This document shows, in pieces, positions 47,579 through 56,712 of a DNA stretch of 64,000 nucleotides. The notes below the pieces were generated by a model, which worked only from the letters and a program-made list of their open reading frames with translations, had not been told where the DNA came from and ran no database searches. Each line of letters begins with the position of its first letter. The first letter of the stretch is position 1. A program made the translations under genes and the position numbers. The stretch comes from Candidatus Dadabacteria bacterium CSP1-2 (GTDB lineage: Bacteria > Desulfobacterota_D > UBA1144 > Nemesobacterales > CSP1-2): positions 1 through 64,000 of the forward strand of contig LDXN01000004.1 of NCBI GenBank assembly GCA_001443445.1. The letters are read 5' to 3'.

Positions 47579-47593
47579 TTACTAGATTAGTAA
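47579..47593. promoter_or_regulatory. LexA-like palindrome upstream of umuD
   Basis: TTACTAGATTAGTAA has perfect 6-bp arms (TTACTA/TAGTAA) around a 3-base centre and lies 4 bases before the umuD start. TTAC-N-GTAA sites are known LexA operators in some bacteria (for example Bdellovibrio, TTACN3GTAA; here the spacer is 7). SOS control is inference. Confidence 0.6.
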
Positions 47594-48303
47594 ATCATAT
47601 TCCTACTCCTATTGTCAATAAAAGAGTCCCTAGAGATTTCTAATAGCACTTAAAAATCACTGTAAGGCTGGTTTCAGGCTATTACGGGATAAAATAATAG
47701 GGGTAAGCCCTGAGCCAATCTCAGGGTAAGCCCTGGCACGACTTACCCCATAACTTTATGAAAGGGAGTAAACATGAAAAAGGATAAGCCTTCCAGAAGG
47801 AAAATCAAGCCTGAAATACCCAACTGTCCTTAATAATTTCAATCCTATCGTTAGCCAAGTTGTTAGCCGGAAATTATGCTTGACTAAAAAAAGTTTAAAT
47901 TTAATTAATTGGTTGGCCAGAGCTATTGGATACATTTCGGACTCTATATTTTAAAGGAATAATCGATTTGAACTCACAAATTCAATCTTTTAAAGAGGTT
48001 TATAAGCAAAGTGGCAGCGAATTTAGGTTATAATCAGAGTAAAGACCCCCTTATATTTCTAGTCATTGTGTCTATTACATAACACAGTTGACAAAAATTT
48101 ATTCCTGAATATTCAACTTATGCTTCCTATAATTTTTTTATAGTCTCCTATTTTTATATCCAAAAATACCCTTTGAGGTAATATAACCAGCAAACTGACG
48201 CCCTTCCGCCAGCACAAGTTGTACATCACGGTAATCCCCAAAATGCAGAGGTTCTTGGAAGTATGAATTGATAGGGTTGTCTACAGGAGGGACATGGCTA
48301 ACT
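47594..48303. other. Gene-free interior of the island with nested hairpins
   Basis: No convincing gene. Between 47700 and 47749 GGGGTAAG and CTTACCCC enclose CCCTGAG-CCAAT-CTCAGGG. A 19-codon frame (47774-47833, MKKDKPSRRKIKPEIPNCP) follows an AAAGGGAG site but is too short to trust. The direct repeat GTTAGCC occurs twice around 47850-47875. The remainder to 48303 is AT-rich. Confidence 0.5.
47700..47749. ncRNA. Possible structured RNA or operator element in the island
   Basis: An outer 8-bp stem (GGGGTAAG/CTTACCCC) surrounds an inner perfect 7-bp hairpin (CCCTGAG-CCAAT-CTCAGGG) and a repeat of GGGTAAGCCCTG. It could be an RNA structure, an operator, or a replication/transfer site of the former element. 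The type call is tentative. Confidence 0.3.
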
Positions 48304-51300
48304 TCAGTTAGAACCGGGGATCCTATTAATTACACCATCGGAGAGAGTAAAGTAAGCGACTTTTAAGTCACCAAACTGAAAGTTCTTATGAGCCTCTTCA
48401 ATAATTTCCTTAATTTCAGGGTGACAAGAAAAAAGTAACACTTGTTGTTTGCGTGCGAAGTCTAAGATTACCTTCGCAGCACCCAACTGGCGGATTGGAT
48501 CAAACTTCACGAGCACATCGTCAAGAATTACAGGCAACGGTTCTGCATGGCTACCAAATGCCCTCACCAGTCCAAATCGAATCGCAAGGTAGACTTGATC
48601 AGCCAACCCACTACTCCACATTGTTTCTTCCTTGCGGCGATAGGCGGTGTCTTCCAACTGGACGCTCATCTCCCCAACTGGCGAAACAAGTCGATAGCGA
48701 GAGTTAGTCATAGTTTTCAGAAATGTATCTGACTCTCGAATCACTTGTGGTTGCCGCTCGCGCTCGTAAATTCCCCGTGCTTGTTCTAGGAGATAGCGAC
48801 AAACCACCAAAGATGTCCAGCGTTTGGTTGCATCTGCTTGCTCTTCACGAAGCTGGCGTTGCTTAAATAACAGTTCACCAAGTTTCTTATCTTGTGCCAT
48901 CTGGGAAAGCCTCTGGTTGAGGGATCCAATTTCACGTTCATCTCCAGATATCCCATCATCTTTTTCCTTCAATAGTGCGTGCAATCGGTCTTTTTCTAAT
49001 TGCAGTTTAAGGGGATCGGTCTCTCCAAGCTCCCTTTCAAGCACATCTTGCGCCTCGGGCTTACCCACGATAGTGCGAAGCTTCAGTTCGTTCATTTCAA
49101 TTTGTTTCTGGCACTCACGCCATTCCGTGTAAGACTCAGCCATACGGTAGAAGTGAACTTCATCTATCACATTAGCCTGTTGTAGCAATTCATTGAGAAC
49201 CGCCTCTTTGTCCTCAAGCTGTTTATATAATCGCTCTATCTCAGAACGGAGTATTTCCAGCCGACCCTGTAACCCCCTTTGCAGTCGCTGTGCATCAAAT
49301 GTAGCGTCAAGGTCTTTGCGAAGTACATCCAAATCTTCTACTCCTGCTTCGGTTTTAAAAGGAGTTCTTCCACAGCCAGCCAACAAGGTGCGAATCTTTT
49401 CCCGCGCCTCTTTGATATAATCTCCTAACTGACTGATACGAAGTTGAGACTCACGCAAGCTAATTTCAGCAGTCCTGGCGCTGTCTACCGCTTGTAAGAT
49501 AGCTTCGAATCCTTCCGGGCGAATAGTGTCGGTAAACCCTCGATCGGAAAGCCATAAATGCCACTCTTCCTGTAGCAGTTGATAGTCTCGATCAGCTTCT
49601 TCTGTTTCTTGATTAGCTTTTTGAAGACGTCGCTGGACGTCATTCAACCGCCGCTCCGCTTCTTTTTTCTGACGTTCCTGAGTTTTCCACTCATTGAACT
49701 GCTTGATGGTACCCTCCAGTTCTCCATTCAAACGTTCTAATTGGAGAAAATCTTTTGGTATTTCGATACCCGCCTTGAGTGCAAGTTCCTCTAACTCTTT
49801 AGTGAGGGTATCAAGTTGTTCTTCGAGTCCTCTCACTTCCTCATCCAGTAGTCTCTGCGTTTTTATAGTTTTTTCTTCCTCCTGTTGGAGTTGCATTAAC
49901 CGTGCGCTCTCCACGTCTGTTTGACGGCGCCGGAATGTGTGGAGAAGAACCGCTAAACCCATCCCCGATAGCAGTATAAGCACAGCAGGAATGTAAGAGC
50001 GTTGGACAGCCATCAGAGCAGCCAGTGCAACACCAATAATTAGGACAGCTATCTGTAGCCATGATGGCAAGGGATCTAAACGTACTTCCATCTGCTTCTC
50101 TATAGACGTAAACAGTGCCTCAGACTCTTGTTTTGCAAGGCGCTTAGCGTCCACTTGCGTTGTTATCTTTTCTTTCTGGTAGAGTAAAGAGCGTATCATC
50201 CTTACTGAGTCTTGTTGCTGTTGCAATTGATGTTCGTCCATGATAGGTGGTGTTGGCTGCGTTTCAATAAATCTCTGTATACCGTCTACAATGAGCTTCT
50301 CATCCTTCTCGGCGTCTAAGAGGGTGCGTTGATAGGCTTGTGTCTGTTCAAGTTTTCGCTGATCGGCATCTAATTTGCGTCCGAATTCCTGAACGCGTTG
50401 ACGTACGTGAACAGATGTGTCAACCAGTGTTAGCCGCTGTGAGTCCCAGTCTGCTCCTAGCTCGCGTAGCCGCCTATGGAATTCTTCTTCTGCTCGCGCC
50501 AGTCTGTTTTTCACAGTAGGATAGTCCTCTAGGGCAGAGACTATCTTTCCTCTTTCACCCAACAAGGCTACAATGGTGTCCTGGTGGTTGATTAGAACTT
50601 CGTATACAATGACATTACCTAATTGCATTTCAATTTTTTCTGCCTCAACTTCCCGTTCATTTTTGTTCCTGATAATCTCCTTGATTTCTGCTTTCAGGTT
50701 CTCGAATCTCTCAGCGCCGTTGGGGGGGAAATTCATCGCGGACTCCAAATTTGCCGACTTCTCACGTGCTGAGAATAAAAGCACCCATGGCTCATGAGCT
50801 TGTATCAATTGGTCAATGCGCAGGAGGCGTTGCCTGACTTGCTCTGCTTTGATCTTATCTTTCCTGGTTTTTTCTTCCAGTTGTGCGTGTTTTTTTTGAC
50901 AGTCGGCGTATTCGGTCACTTGTCCCTGAATTTCCTTGATTTGTTTTTTAATATCTTTCAGGGTGTTGACCAAGTTGTTAATGAGCGACGAAGTCCCCCT
51001 TTCCTTCAATAACTTGCCGAGTTCGATGTCGAGAACTTTCAACGTGTCGGGAATAGACGCTACTCTTAGTCCCGCACCTGGTCCCAACAAGAGCCCACGC
51101 ACGGTATCCTGGGTGAGAATGTCTAACCCTTCTAGGTCTTTCAACCCAACGGCAAAGACACGTTCGAACGTCACACAGTCAACCCCACCAAGCAACTGCA
51201 CGGAAGGCTCTTCATTTAAAGTCTTACCTCCTTCTTCGGTGGTTGTAACAACCTTATCTCTCCGTGCAATCGTGAACCGCCGTCCATCCCTCGTCTGTAC

Positions 51301-51519
51301 AATTAACCTGCCTCCATGTGAACCACCGCGTAACGGAGAGTAGTTATTCTTAATTCTCCGATGTGAGAACCCAAAAAACATCCTACGTATGAACTCCAAC
51401 AGCGTAGTCTTTCCGCTCTCATTTTGACCGATAAACAAAACAAGTGTATCCGAGATGTCCTGAACAGCTTGGTCACGGAAGATTCCGAAGCCATCTATGT
51501 AGAATCCAACAATTCTTAT
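48304..51519 (-). CDS. YhaN-like SMC/Rad50-type ATPase with central membrane segment
   Basis: The protein has Walker A FIGQNESGKTTLLEF near the N-terminus, long coiled coils, two membrane helices in the middle (LQIAVLIIGVALAALMAVQ and AVLILLSGMGLAVLLHTF) and a C-terminal signature and Walker B (LPVILDDVLVKFDPIRQ). This is the YhaN layout, distinct from SbcC, which has no membrane segment. The ORF starts at TTG 51438, but upstream reading RIVGFYIDGFGIFRDQ is conserved-looking; no ATG/GTG/TTG precedes it, and ATA 51519 after GAGGA is the best start, giving about 1071 residues. It follows yhaO by 2 bases. The pair likely works on DNA ends or damaged DNA at the membrane. Confidence 0.82.
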   Translation of the reverse strand: MRIVGFYIDGFGIFRDQAVQDISDTLVLFIGQNESGKTTLLEFIRRMFFGFSHRRIKNNYSPLRGGSHGGRLIVQTRDGRRFTIARRDKVVTTTEEGGKTLNEEPSVQLLGGVDCVTFERVFAVGLKDLEGLDILTQDTVRGLLLGPGAGLRVASIPDTLKVLDIELGKLLKERGTSSLINNLVNTLKDIKKQIKEIQGQVTEYADCQKKHAQLEEKTRKDKIKAEQVRQRLLRIDQLIQAHEPWVLLFSAREKSANLESAMNFPPNGAERFENLKAEIKEIIRNKNEREVEAEKIEMQLGNVIVYEVLINHQDTIVALLGERGKIVSALEDYPTVKNRLARAEEEFHRRLRELGADWDSQRLTLVDTSVHVRQRVQEFGRKLDADQRKLEQTQAYQRTLLDAEKDEKLIVDGIQRFIETQPTPPIMDEHQLQQQQDSVRMIRSLLYQKEKITTQVDAKRLAKQESEALFTSIEKQMEVRLDPLPSWLQIAVLIIGVALAALMAVQRSYIPAVLILLSGMGLAVLLHTFRRRQTDVESARLMQLQQEEEKTIKTQRLLDEEVRGLEEQLDTLTKELEELALKAGIEIPKDFLQLERLNGELEGTIKQFNEWKTQERQKKEAERRLNDVQRRLQKANQETEEADRDYQLLQEEWHLWLSDRGFTDTIRPEGFEAILQAVDSARTAEISLRESQLRISQLGDYIKEAREKIRTLLAGCGRTPFKTEAGVEDLDVLRKDLDATFDAQRLQRGLQGRLEILRSEIERLYKQLEDKEAVLNELLQQANVIDEVHFYRMAESYTEWRECQKQIEMNELKLRTIVGKPEAQDVLERELGETDPLKLQLEKDRLHALLKEKDDGISGDEREIGSLNQRLSQMAQDKKLGELLFKQRQLREEQADATKRWTSLVVCRYLLEQARGIYERERQPQVIRESDTFLKTMTNSRYRLVSPVGEMSVQLEDTAYRRKEETMWSSGLADQVYLAIRFGLVRAFGSHAEPLPVILDDVLVKFDPIRQLGAAKVILDFARKQQVLLFSCHPEIKEIIEEAHKNFQFGDLKVAYFTLSDGVINRIPGSN

Positions 51520-51521
51520 GG

Positions 51522-52793
51522 CTATTCCTCATCTCTAAGCAATTGGTCTAACCCCAAGGTTTCGGCATTGTCAACAACCTCCAACAATTCAGAATCTGAA
51601 AGCTGATCAATCTGTGGGGCAATGAGGCGGTGCTCAGGTCGTTTGGTAATCAAATCATGTAGAGCTGCTCTCGTGTCATTTTCCATCCTCAGATTCTCAG
51701 CAGCACGGAGAAAATCGCCGACGAAATCTTGCACTTTCCGTCGCTGATCAACGTCTATCGCTGGACGAGTCATGTCTTGTACTGATTCCACCCACACGAA
51801 ATCATCACGTGCTACTTCTGATTCGCGGAGTGGCTTGGCTAGGTCACCGTCAGGATTTACATTTCTCAGCTTTGCGTGCAGGTCACCACGTCCTGTAAGC
51901 CGCAAGCGGAGGACAGCGCCATGTGTCTTTGCTTGGGAACGCACCTCCTCACGTGTCGCTTCAAGTTTCTGAAGCAACTCTTCTATTGCGCTCAACTCGG
52001 CGATATCCACTTCTTCCACGAACCATCGCACTAAGTCAGTGGAAATAAATTCAGGGATAATATGTCCCCCAGGATACACACGAACTAAGTAACAGCCACG
52101 CTCGCCTAATTCACGCACACTTCGCCCCTGGGTATTGCCTGGATAAATTACGCATGGGTCGCTCTCACGCAGCACCTTTCGCGAGTGAATATGTCCTAAT
52201 GCCCAGTAGTTCATACCACAAACAACCAAGTCATCTATGGTACATGGAGCATAGTTATCATGGTTCGGGTCGCCTCCCACATTGCAATGCAGTACGCCGA
52301 TGGAAAAAGGGTCGCTCGGTTCACTCCGAAATCGCGAAGCAAGATTCTCTTTAACCTGGGGGATGGGATAACTAATGCCGTATATATATGCTAATACCTC
52401 GCTACCGCGCTTGGCGGCTATCCTTTCTACTTTATCTCCACTAAAGTAATGCACGCCGATGGGTACTTTGAGCCCTGCCTCCCAGCCCGATAGTGGGTCG
52501 TGATTGCCATAGGTGACAAAACATTGCATCTCGGAATCTACTGCACGACGGAGCGCATCACGAAACTGCAACTGCGCACGCAGGCTTCGGTCGGCTCCAT
52601 CATAAACATCACCCGCCACAATCAAAAAGTTAGCAGATCGTTGGATAGCGATATCGATGACATTATTAAAAGCTTTGAATGTTGCGTCGCGAAGTACAGC
52701 GGCAATCTCGGGAGCTACGGAGTGGACTCCTTCAAAAGGACTATCCAAGTGCAAATCAGCACAGTGAACAAAACTGAATAGGGCATTAGTCAT
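51522..52793 (-). CDS. YhaO-like DNA-repair metallophosphoesterase
   Basis: The 423-residue protein is an SbcD/Mre11-type nuclease: FVHCADLHLDSPFEG (D-x-H), VAGDVYDGADRS, TYGNHDPLSG (GNHD) and WALGHIHSRKV (GHIH) provide the two-metal site. The tail (about 270-423) is the YhaO-specific region. The operon pairing with the YhaN-like ATPase and the absence of Rad50 hook features fit YhaO rather than SbcD. Its start ATG overlaps the end of the IS1595 relic by 4 bases. Confidence 0.88.
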   Translation of the reverse strand: MTNALFSFVHCADLHLDSPFEGVHSVAPEIAAVLRDATFKAFNNVIDIAIQRSANFLIVAGDVYDGADRSLRAQLQFRDALRRAVDSEMQCFVTYGNHDPLSGWEAGLKVPIGVHYFSGDKVERIAAKRGSEVLAYIYGISYPIPQVKENLASRFRSEPSDPFSIGVLHCNVGGDPNHDNYAPCTIDDLVVCGMNYWALGHIHSRKVLRESDPCVIYPGNTQGRSVRELGERGCYLVRVYPGGHIIPEFISTDLVRWFVEEVDIAELSAIEELLQKLEATREEVRSQAKTHGAVLRLRLTGRGDLHAKLRNVNPDGDLAKPLRESEVARDDFVWVESVQDMTRPAIDVDQRRKVQDFVGDFLRAAENLRMENDTRAALHDLITKRPEHRLIAPQIDQLSDSELLEVVDNAETLGLDQLLRDEE

Positions 52794-53040
52794 CTGACGG
52801 AGTAAAATTCATTAAGGTTTTGACAATTTTATAAACCATTTCACCAGTTGATAAATCCCTGTTGTTAAATCTGAACTCTAGTTCTTTGACATAGTATATC
52901 AAGTTATAAGTGGCAACGCCATGATGTTTGAGAAGATGTTCTTAGAGATAACCCCAGAAGCCCTCGATGCCGTTAATTGAAGAGAAAAAATTAGGATATC
53001 TTATAGTTAGATAAGCTGTTCTTATTTCTTCACCCGCCGC
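52790..53040 (-). pseudogene. IS1595-family transposase C-terminal relic
   Basis: Minus-strand reading gives SSINGIEGFWGYL, then TAA (52942-52944), then EHLLKHHGVATYNLIYYVKELEFRFNNRD. The NGIEGFW...ELEFRFNNR text is characteristic of IS1595/ISXO2-type transposases. The in-frame stop and the missing N-terminal part make it non-functional. It lies directly upstream of yhaO and 150 bases from attR. Confidence 0.7.
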
Positions 53041-53190
53041 CCCTAGGGTGTCCAAATAGGTGTCCATAGTGAGTCAAAATAATCGAAATAATCTAAATAC
53101 TCAAGTATAAAGAATAAGCGATTTCCCCTTTATTTACAATACGTTTAAGCAATTACAGTGACTTATGAAAATTGTACTGATTGCCCTCCG

Positions 53191-53228
53191 AAGCCAGAGG
53201 TCGCGGGTTCGAATCCCGTCGGTCCCGT
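53191..53228 (+). repeat. attR: duplicated tRNA-Asp 3' end
   Basis: Same 38 bp as 44431-44468 with G-to-A and C-to-T changes. There is no 5' half of a tRNA here. The minus-strand ORF 53134-53409 reading GTDGIRTRDLWLRRAI is an artefact of this sequence. Confidence 0.85.
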
Positions 53229-53245
53229 CTCTAAAAATCTGAAAC

Positions 53246-54337
53246 TTATTGGTATACTTTCGATTCAGCCCTTCCTGCTTTAATCTGAAAGATTTTCTTC
53301 TCGCCTTTATGATGGACTTCTTTAGGATTGGTTGCTGTAACAAAAATCTGCCCTGAATATTCTTCAATAAGTCTATAGAGAAAATTTCTTCTTCTCTCAT
53401 CAAGTTCACTCGTTATATCATCTAAAAGCAGGATTGGATTTTTCCCAAGAAGTATTCTTGTGAGTTCAATCTCAGATGCTTTGAGTGCGAGCGCAAGGGT
53501 CTTTGCCTCACCCTGAGAAGCAAACACTAAAGCATCTATTCCGTCAATTGTAAATCCTGGAAGGTCTCTATGAGGGCCGACCGAGGTGTGTCCTCGTCTT
53601 TTATCAATGTGAAACCTTGATCTTAACTCCCTTTTTAGCTCTTCTATAAGATTATTCCCTAGATTGAAGGAGGGCTTATATTGAATTTTTATGCCTGTAT
53701 CGAGACCCGAGATAAATCTATAATTTTTTTCAAGCAGTGGCTCCAGCCTCTCTATTAGTTTGATCCTTCTTCTGACTATTTTCCCTCCAAGTTCTGCTAT
53801 CTGTTCATCCCATGCCTCAAGTGTTTCTCTGGTTACACCTCTTAGAAAAAGGGCGTTTCTCTGTGTGAGAGCACGTAAATATGACTTTAAATCTATAAGA
53901 TGCTCATACTTTAGATTGCATATAAGCGTATCTATATATCTCCTCCTATCTTGAGGGGAACCCTTTATTAAATCTAAGTCCGCCGGTAGAAATGTCACGA
54001 CATTGAATCTTCCTAGAAGCTTTGGTATATCATAGACAATCTTTCCATTAAGCTTTACGGTTTTTCCGCCCTTTGTAAGGATTATATGGACCTCATTAAG
54101 CCCTGAATCTGACTCAAGCTCACCCTTTATTCTCCCTTCTGTTTCTCCGAAACTGATAAGCTCTTCCATTCTTACCTGTTTGAAGGGTCTAAGTGTGCAG
54201 AGTAGGTGAATCGCTTCAAGTAGGTTGGTTTTTCCCTGTGCGTTCTCTCCAGAGATTAAATTAAAACTTTCATGAAAGGTAAAGATTTCGGTTTTATAGC
54301 TTCTATAGTTTTTAAGGGTGATTGATCTAAGTATCAA
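53246..54337 (-). CDS. recF: DNA replication and repair protein RecF
   Basis: RecF loads RecA at gaps with RecO/RecR. Walker A GENAQGKTNLLEAI, the signature ASQGEAKTLALALK and Walker B PILLLDDITSELDERRR are present. The listed start at 54394 adds 19 atypical residues; TTG 54337, reading LILRSITLKNYRSYKTE, matches the usual RecF start. It is not next to dnaN or gyrB here. It lies just outside the island. Confidence 0.92.
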   Translation of the reverse strand: MILRSITLKNYRSYKTEIFTFHESFNLISGENAQGKTNLLEAIHLLCTLRPFKQVRMEELISFGETEGRIKGELESDSGLNEVHIILTKGGKTVKLNGKIVYDIPKLLGRFNVVTFLPADLDLIKGSPQDRRRYIDTLICNLKYEHLIDLKSYLRALTQRNALFLRGVTRETLEAWDEQIAELGGKIVRRRIKLIERLEPLLEKNYRFISGLDTGIKIQYKPSFNLGNNLIEELKRELRSRFHIDKRRGHTSVGPHRDLPGFTIDGIDALVFASQGEAKTLALALKASEIELTRILLGKNPILLLDDITSELDERRRNFLYRLIEEYSGQIFVTATNPKEVHHKGEKKIFQIKAGRAESKVYQ

Positions 54338-54402
54338 CAGAGTGCTGATTCTGGTGTTTGAAAAGAGTATAATAACAATTATATGTTTGTTCAACGTTGC
54401 TA

Positions 54403-54499
54403 AAGAAGAATTAAGGAGTCAGTCCCCGACGAATTCATCGGGGACGGGATCCAGAAGAAAAGAAGAAACCTTCTGGCTTCTGACTCCTCAATTCTTCTT
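54403..54499. repeat. Triple-nested palindromic element between recF and cdc48
   Basis: Outer arms AAGAAGAATTAAGGAGTCAG (54403-54422) and CTGACTCCTCAATTCTTCTT (54480-54499) pair at 19 of 20 positions. Inside are GTCCCCGA-CGAATTCA-TCGGGGAC (54422-54445) and CCAGAAG...CTTCTGG (54451-54476). Confidence 0.85.
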
Positions 54500-54543
54500 G
54501 ACCTTAAATAGCGATAGCGGTAATATTTTAATTAGTGAATGAC

Positions 54544-56700
54544 ATGATAACGTTTAAAATTGCTGAGATTTCAGTAAAAGATGCTGGGAAGGGCCTTGGA
54601 AGGGTTGACCCAAAAGATATGCATGCCCTTGGTATAGCTGCTTTTGATTTGATTGAAATAGGAGGAAAAAGAAAAACTGTCGTTAGGGCAATGCCTTTAG
54701 AAAAGTCACAACGTGGTCAATCCTTGATCCAGGTGGACGGGATTACTAGAGAGAATGCTAGGGTTGGAATTGATGATAGTGTGTTTGTAAAAAAGGTCGA
54801 AAGTAAGCAGGCGATAAAAGTAGTGCTTGCACCCACAAGCGCTGATCTTCTCTTAAACGGTGATAATACAGACTACCTAGTGAGTCGTCTTGATGGGATT
54901 CCAGTTACAGTTGGGGATAGGGTAAGGATCACTCTCCCTGGTTTAAGAATAGAGGATTTTCAGGTGCTTGGGGCTATCCCTGCAGAATCCATCGTTGTTC
55001 GCTCTGCAACAAAGATAGAGCTTAGAAAAAAACCAAAGGGCAAGGTAGATTCCTCAAGGGTAACCTACGAGGATGTCGGTGGTCTAAAGGAACAGATTAG
55101 AAAGGTAAGAGAGATGGTAGAGCTTCCTCTCAGATACCCTCAAGTATTTGAAAGACTCGGAATAGATCCACCAAGAGGGGTTCTTCTTTTAGGACCTCCT
55201 GGAAGTGGAAAGACCCTACTTGCAAAGGCAGTTGCACATGAAACTAATGTATCTTTTCAGGCGATAAACGGTCCTGAGATAATACATAAGTTCTATGGCG
55301 AAAGTGAAGCTAGGCTTAGAGATATCTTTGAAATCGCTGAGAGAAACCAACCCTCAATTATCTTTCTTGATGAGATTGATGCAATTGCACCGAAAAGAGA
55401 AAAGGTTTCTGGGGAGGTGGAAAAAAGGGTTGTGGCCCAGCTTCTTGCACTTATGGATGGGCTGAAGGATAGAGGTAGGGTAATAGTAGTTGGGGCGACA
55501 AATCTTCCGAGCATGCTTGACTCTGCTTTGAGAAGACCAGGAAGATTCGACAGGGAGGTAAGTTTAGACGTCCCTGATAGAAATGGAAGACTTGAGATTT
55601 TTGAAGTTCATACTCGCGGGATGCCCCTAGCCGATGATGTAGACCTCGAACGCCTTGCTGATATCACACATGGCTTTGTCGGTGCAGACATTGAAAACCT
55701 CTGCCGCGAGGCAGCGATGAGGTCTATTAGGACTATGCTACCAGATATAGATTTTGAGGGTAGTAATCTTCCATATGATAAGCTCATGGAACTTCGTGTT
55801 GAGATGGAAGATTTTATCGATGCATTAAGAGGAGTCGAGCCATCAGCGATTAGAGAGATATTTGTCGAGATTCCTAAAGTCAATTGGAAGGATATAGGTG
55901 GCCTTGATGAAATAAAAGAGAGGCTTACGGAAGCTGTCATCTGGCCCATAAAATATAGGGAGCTTTTTGAAGCTACACAGACGAAAGCCCCAAAAGGAAT
56001 ACTTCTCTATGGACCGCCTGGAAATGGAAAAACCCTTCTTGCAAAGGCTATAGCAAATGAAAGCGGAGTAAATTTTATTTCGATAAAGGGTGCAGAACTC
56101 CTTTCAAAATATGTAGGCGAGTCTGAACATGCTGTAAGGGAGGTGTTTAAGAAGGCAAAACAGGTTGCCCCATGTATAGTCTTCTTTGATGAGATTGACG
56201 CTATTGCCCCCTGCCGCGCTGGTGGCGATAACACCCACGTTTCAGAGAGGGTGGTTAGTCAACTACTGATAGAAATGGATGGCGTGGAAGAGCTAAGAGG
56301 TATTCTCGTACTTGCTGCTACCAATAGAATTGATATGGTAGATCCTGCGTTACTGAGGGCCGGAAGGTTTGACCTATCTCTAAAAATTCCATATCCTGAT
56401 GAAGAGGCACTGTTTGAAATCCTATGTATCCATACTCGTGGAAAACCACTTGCAAGGGATGTGAATTTAAGAGAGATAGCAGGAAGTATTAAGGGGTTAT
56501 CTGGAGCTGATATTGAACTACTTTGTCAGAGGGCTTCACTTATTGCAATAAGAGAGCACCTGAGTCGTGGAAAGGGGGTTTTAAGAATTACTTACCTTCA
56601 TTTTGAAGAGGCTCTAAAAGAGGCAAGTGGAAAGGTAAAGGGGCCTATTATTCCTACAAACATTTCTAAAGAAAGGTTTGGAGGAGAAACTCTCTCATAA
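54544..56700 (+). CDS. CDC48/VAT-type double AAA ATPase
   Basis: The roughly 718-residue protein has the N-terminal double-psi barrel domain (about 1-180, [20 protein letters not shown]), a D1 AAA module (Walker [16 protein letters not shown], Walker [17 protein letters not shown]) and a D2 module ([32 protein letters not shown]). This is the archaeal/eukaryotic Cdc48/VCP layout, used to unfold or extract proteins. In bacteria it is occasional. The ORF begins at GTG 54535, but ATG 54544 is the likelier start. The gene stands between a palindromic element and pilD. Confidence 0.94.
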   Translation: MITFKIAEISVKDAGKGLGRVDPKDMHALGIAAFDLIEIGGKRKTVVRAMPLEKSQRGQSLIQVDGITRENARVGIDDSVFVKKVESKQAIKVVLAPTSADLLLNGDNTDYLVSRLDGIPVTVGDRVRITLPGLRIEDFQVLGAIPAESIVVRSATKIELRKKPKGKVDSSRVTYEDVGGLKEQIRKVREMVELPLRYPQVFERLGIDPPRGVLLLGPPGSGKTLLAKAVAHETNVSFQAINGPEIIHKFYGESEARLRDIFEIAERNQPSIIFLDEIDAIAPKREKVSGEVEKRVVAQLLALMDGLKDRGRVIVVGATNLPSMLDSALRRPGRFDREVSLDVPDRNGRLEIFEVHTRGMPLADDVDLERLADITHGFVGADIENLCREAAMRSIRTMLPDIDFEGSNLPYDKLMELRVEMEDFIDALRGVEPSAIREIFVEIPKVNWKDIGGLDEIKERLTEAVIWPIKYRELFEATQTKAPKGILLYGPPGNGKTLLAKAIANESGVNFISIKGAELLSKYVGESEHAVREVFKKAKQVAPCIVFFDEIDAIAPCRAGGDNTHVSERVVSQLLIEMDGVEELRGILVLAATNRIDMVDPALLRAGRFDLSLKIPYPDEEALFEILCIHTRGKPLARDVNLREIAGSIKGLSGADIELLCQRASLIAIREHLSRGKGVLRITYLHFEEALKEASGKVKGPIIPTNISKERFGGETLS

Positions 56701-56712
56701 CTTTAAATCCAA

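Larger units (their letters stand above)
44431..53228. mobile_element. Integrated genomic island at tRNA-Asp carrying DNA-repair genes
   Basis: The element is bounded by 38-bp direct repeats of the tRNA-Asp 3' end (36 of 38 identical). At the tRNA side is a C-terminal tyrosine recombinase fragment. Cargo is SRAP, a 56-aa ORF, UmuC, UmuD, and a YhaN/YhaO-type pair; an IS1595 relic lies near the far end. The yhaN/yhaO part is visibly richer in G+C than the host. The recombinase is truncated, so the element probably cannot excise by itself. Confidence 0.85.

Noticed and set aside
48304-52793. Classical SbcCD
   Set aside because: The ATPase has central membrane helices and no visible zinc hook, and the nuclease tail suits YhaO, so YhaN/YhaO-like is a better call.
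53191-53228. Second tRNA-Asp gene
   Set aside because: Only the 3' half is present; no acceptor 5' strand, D arm or anticodon, so it is the attachment repeat.
53134-53409. Minus-strand ORF reading GTDGIRTRDLWLRRA
   Set aside because: This is the well-known artefact of translating the 3' part of a tRNA backwards; it reflects attR.
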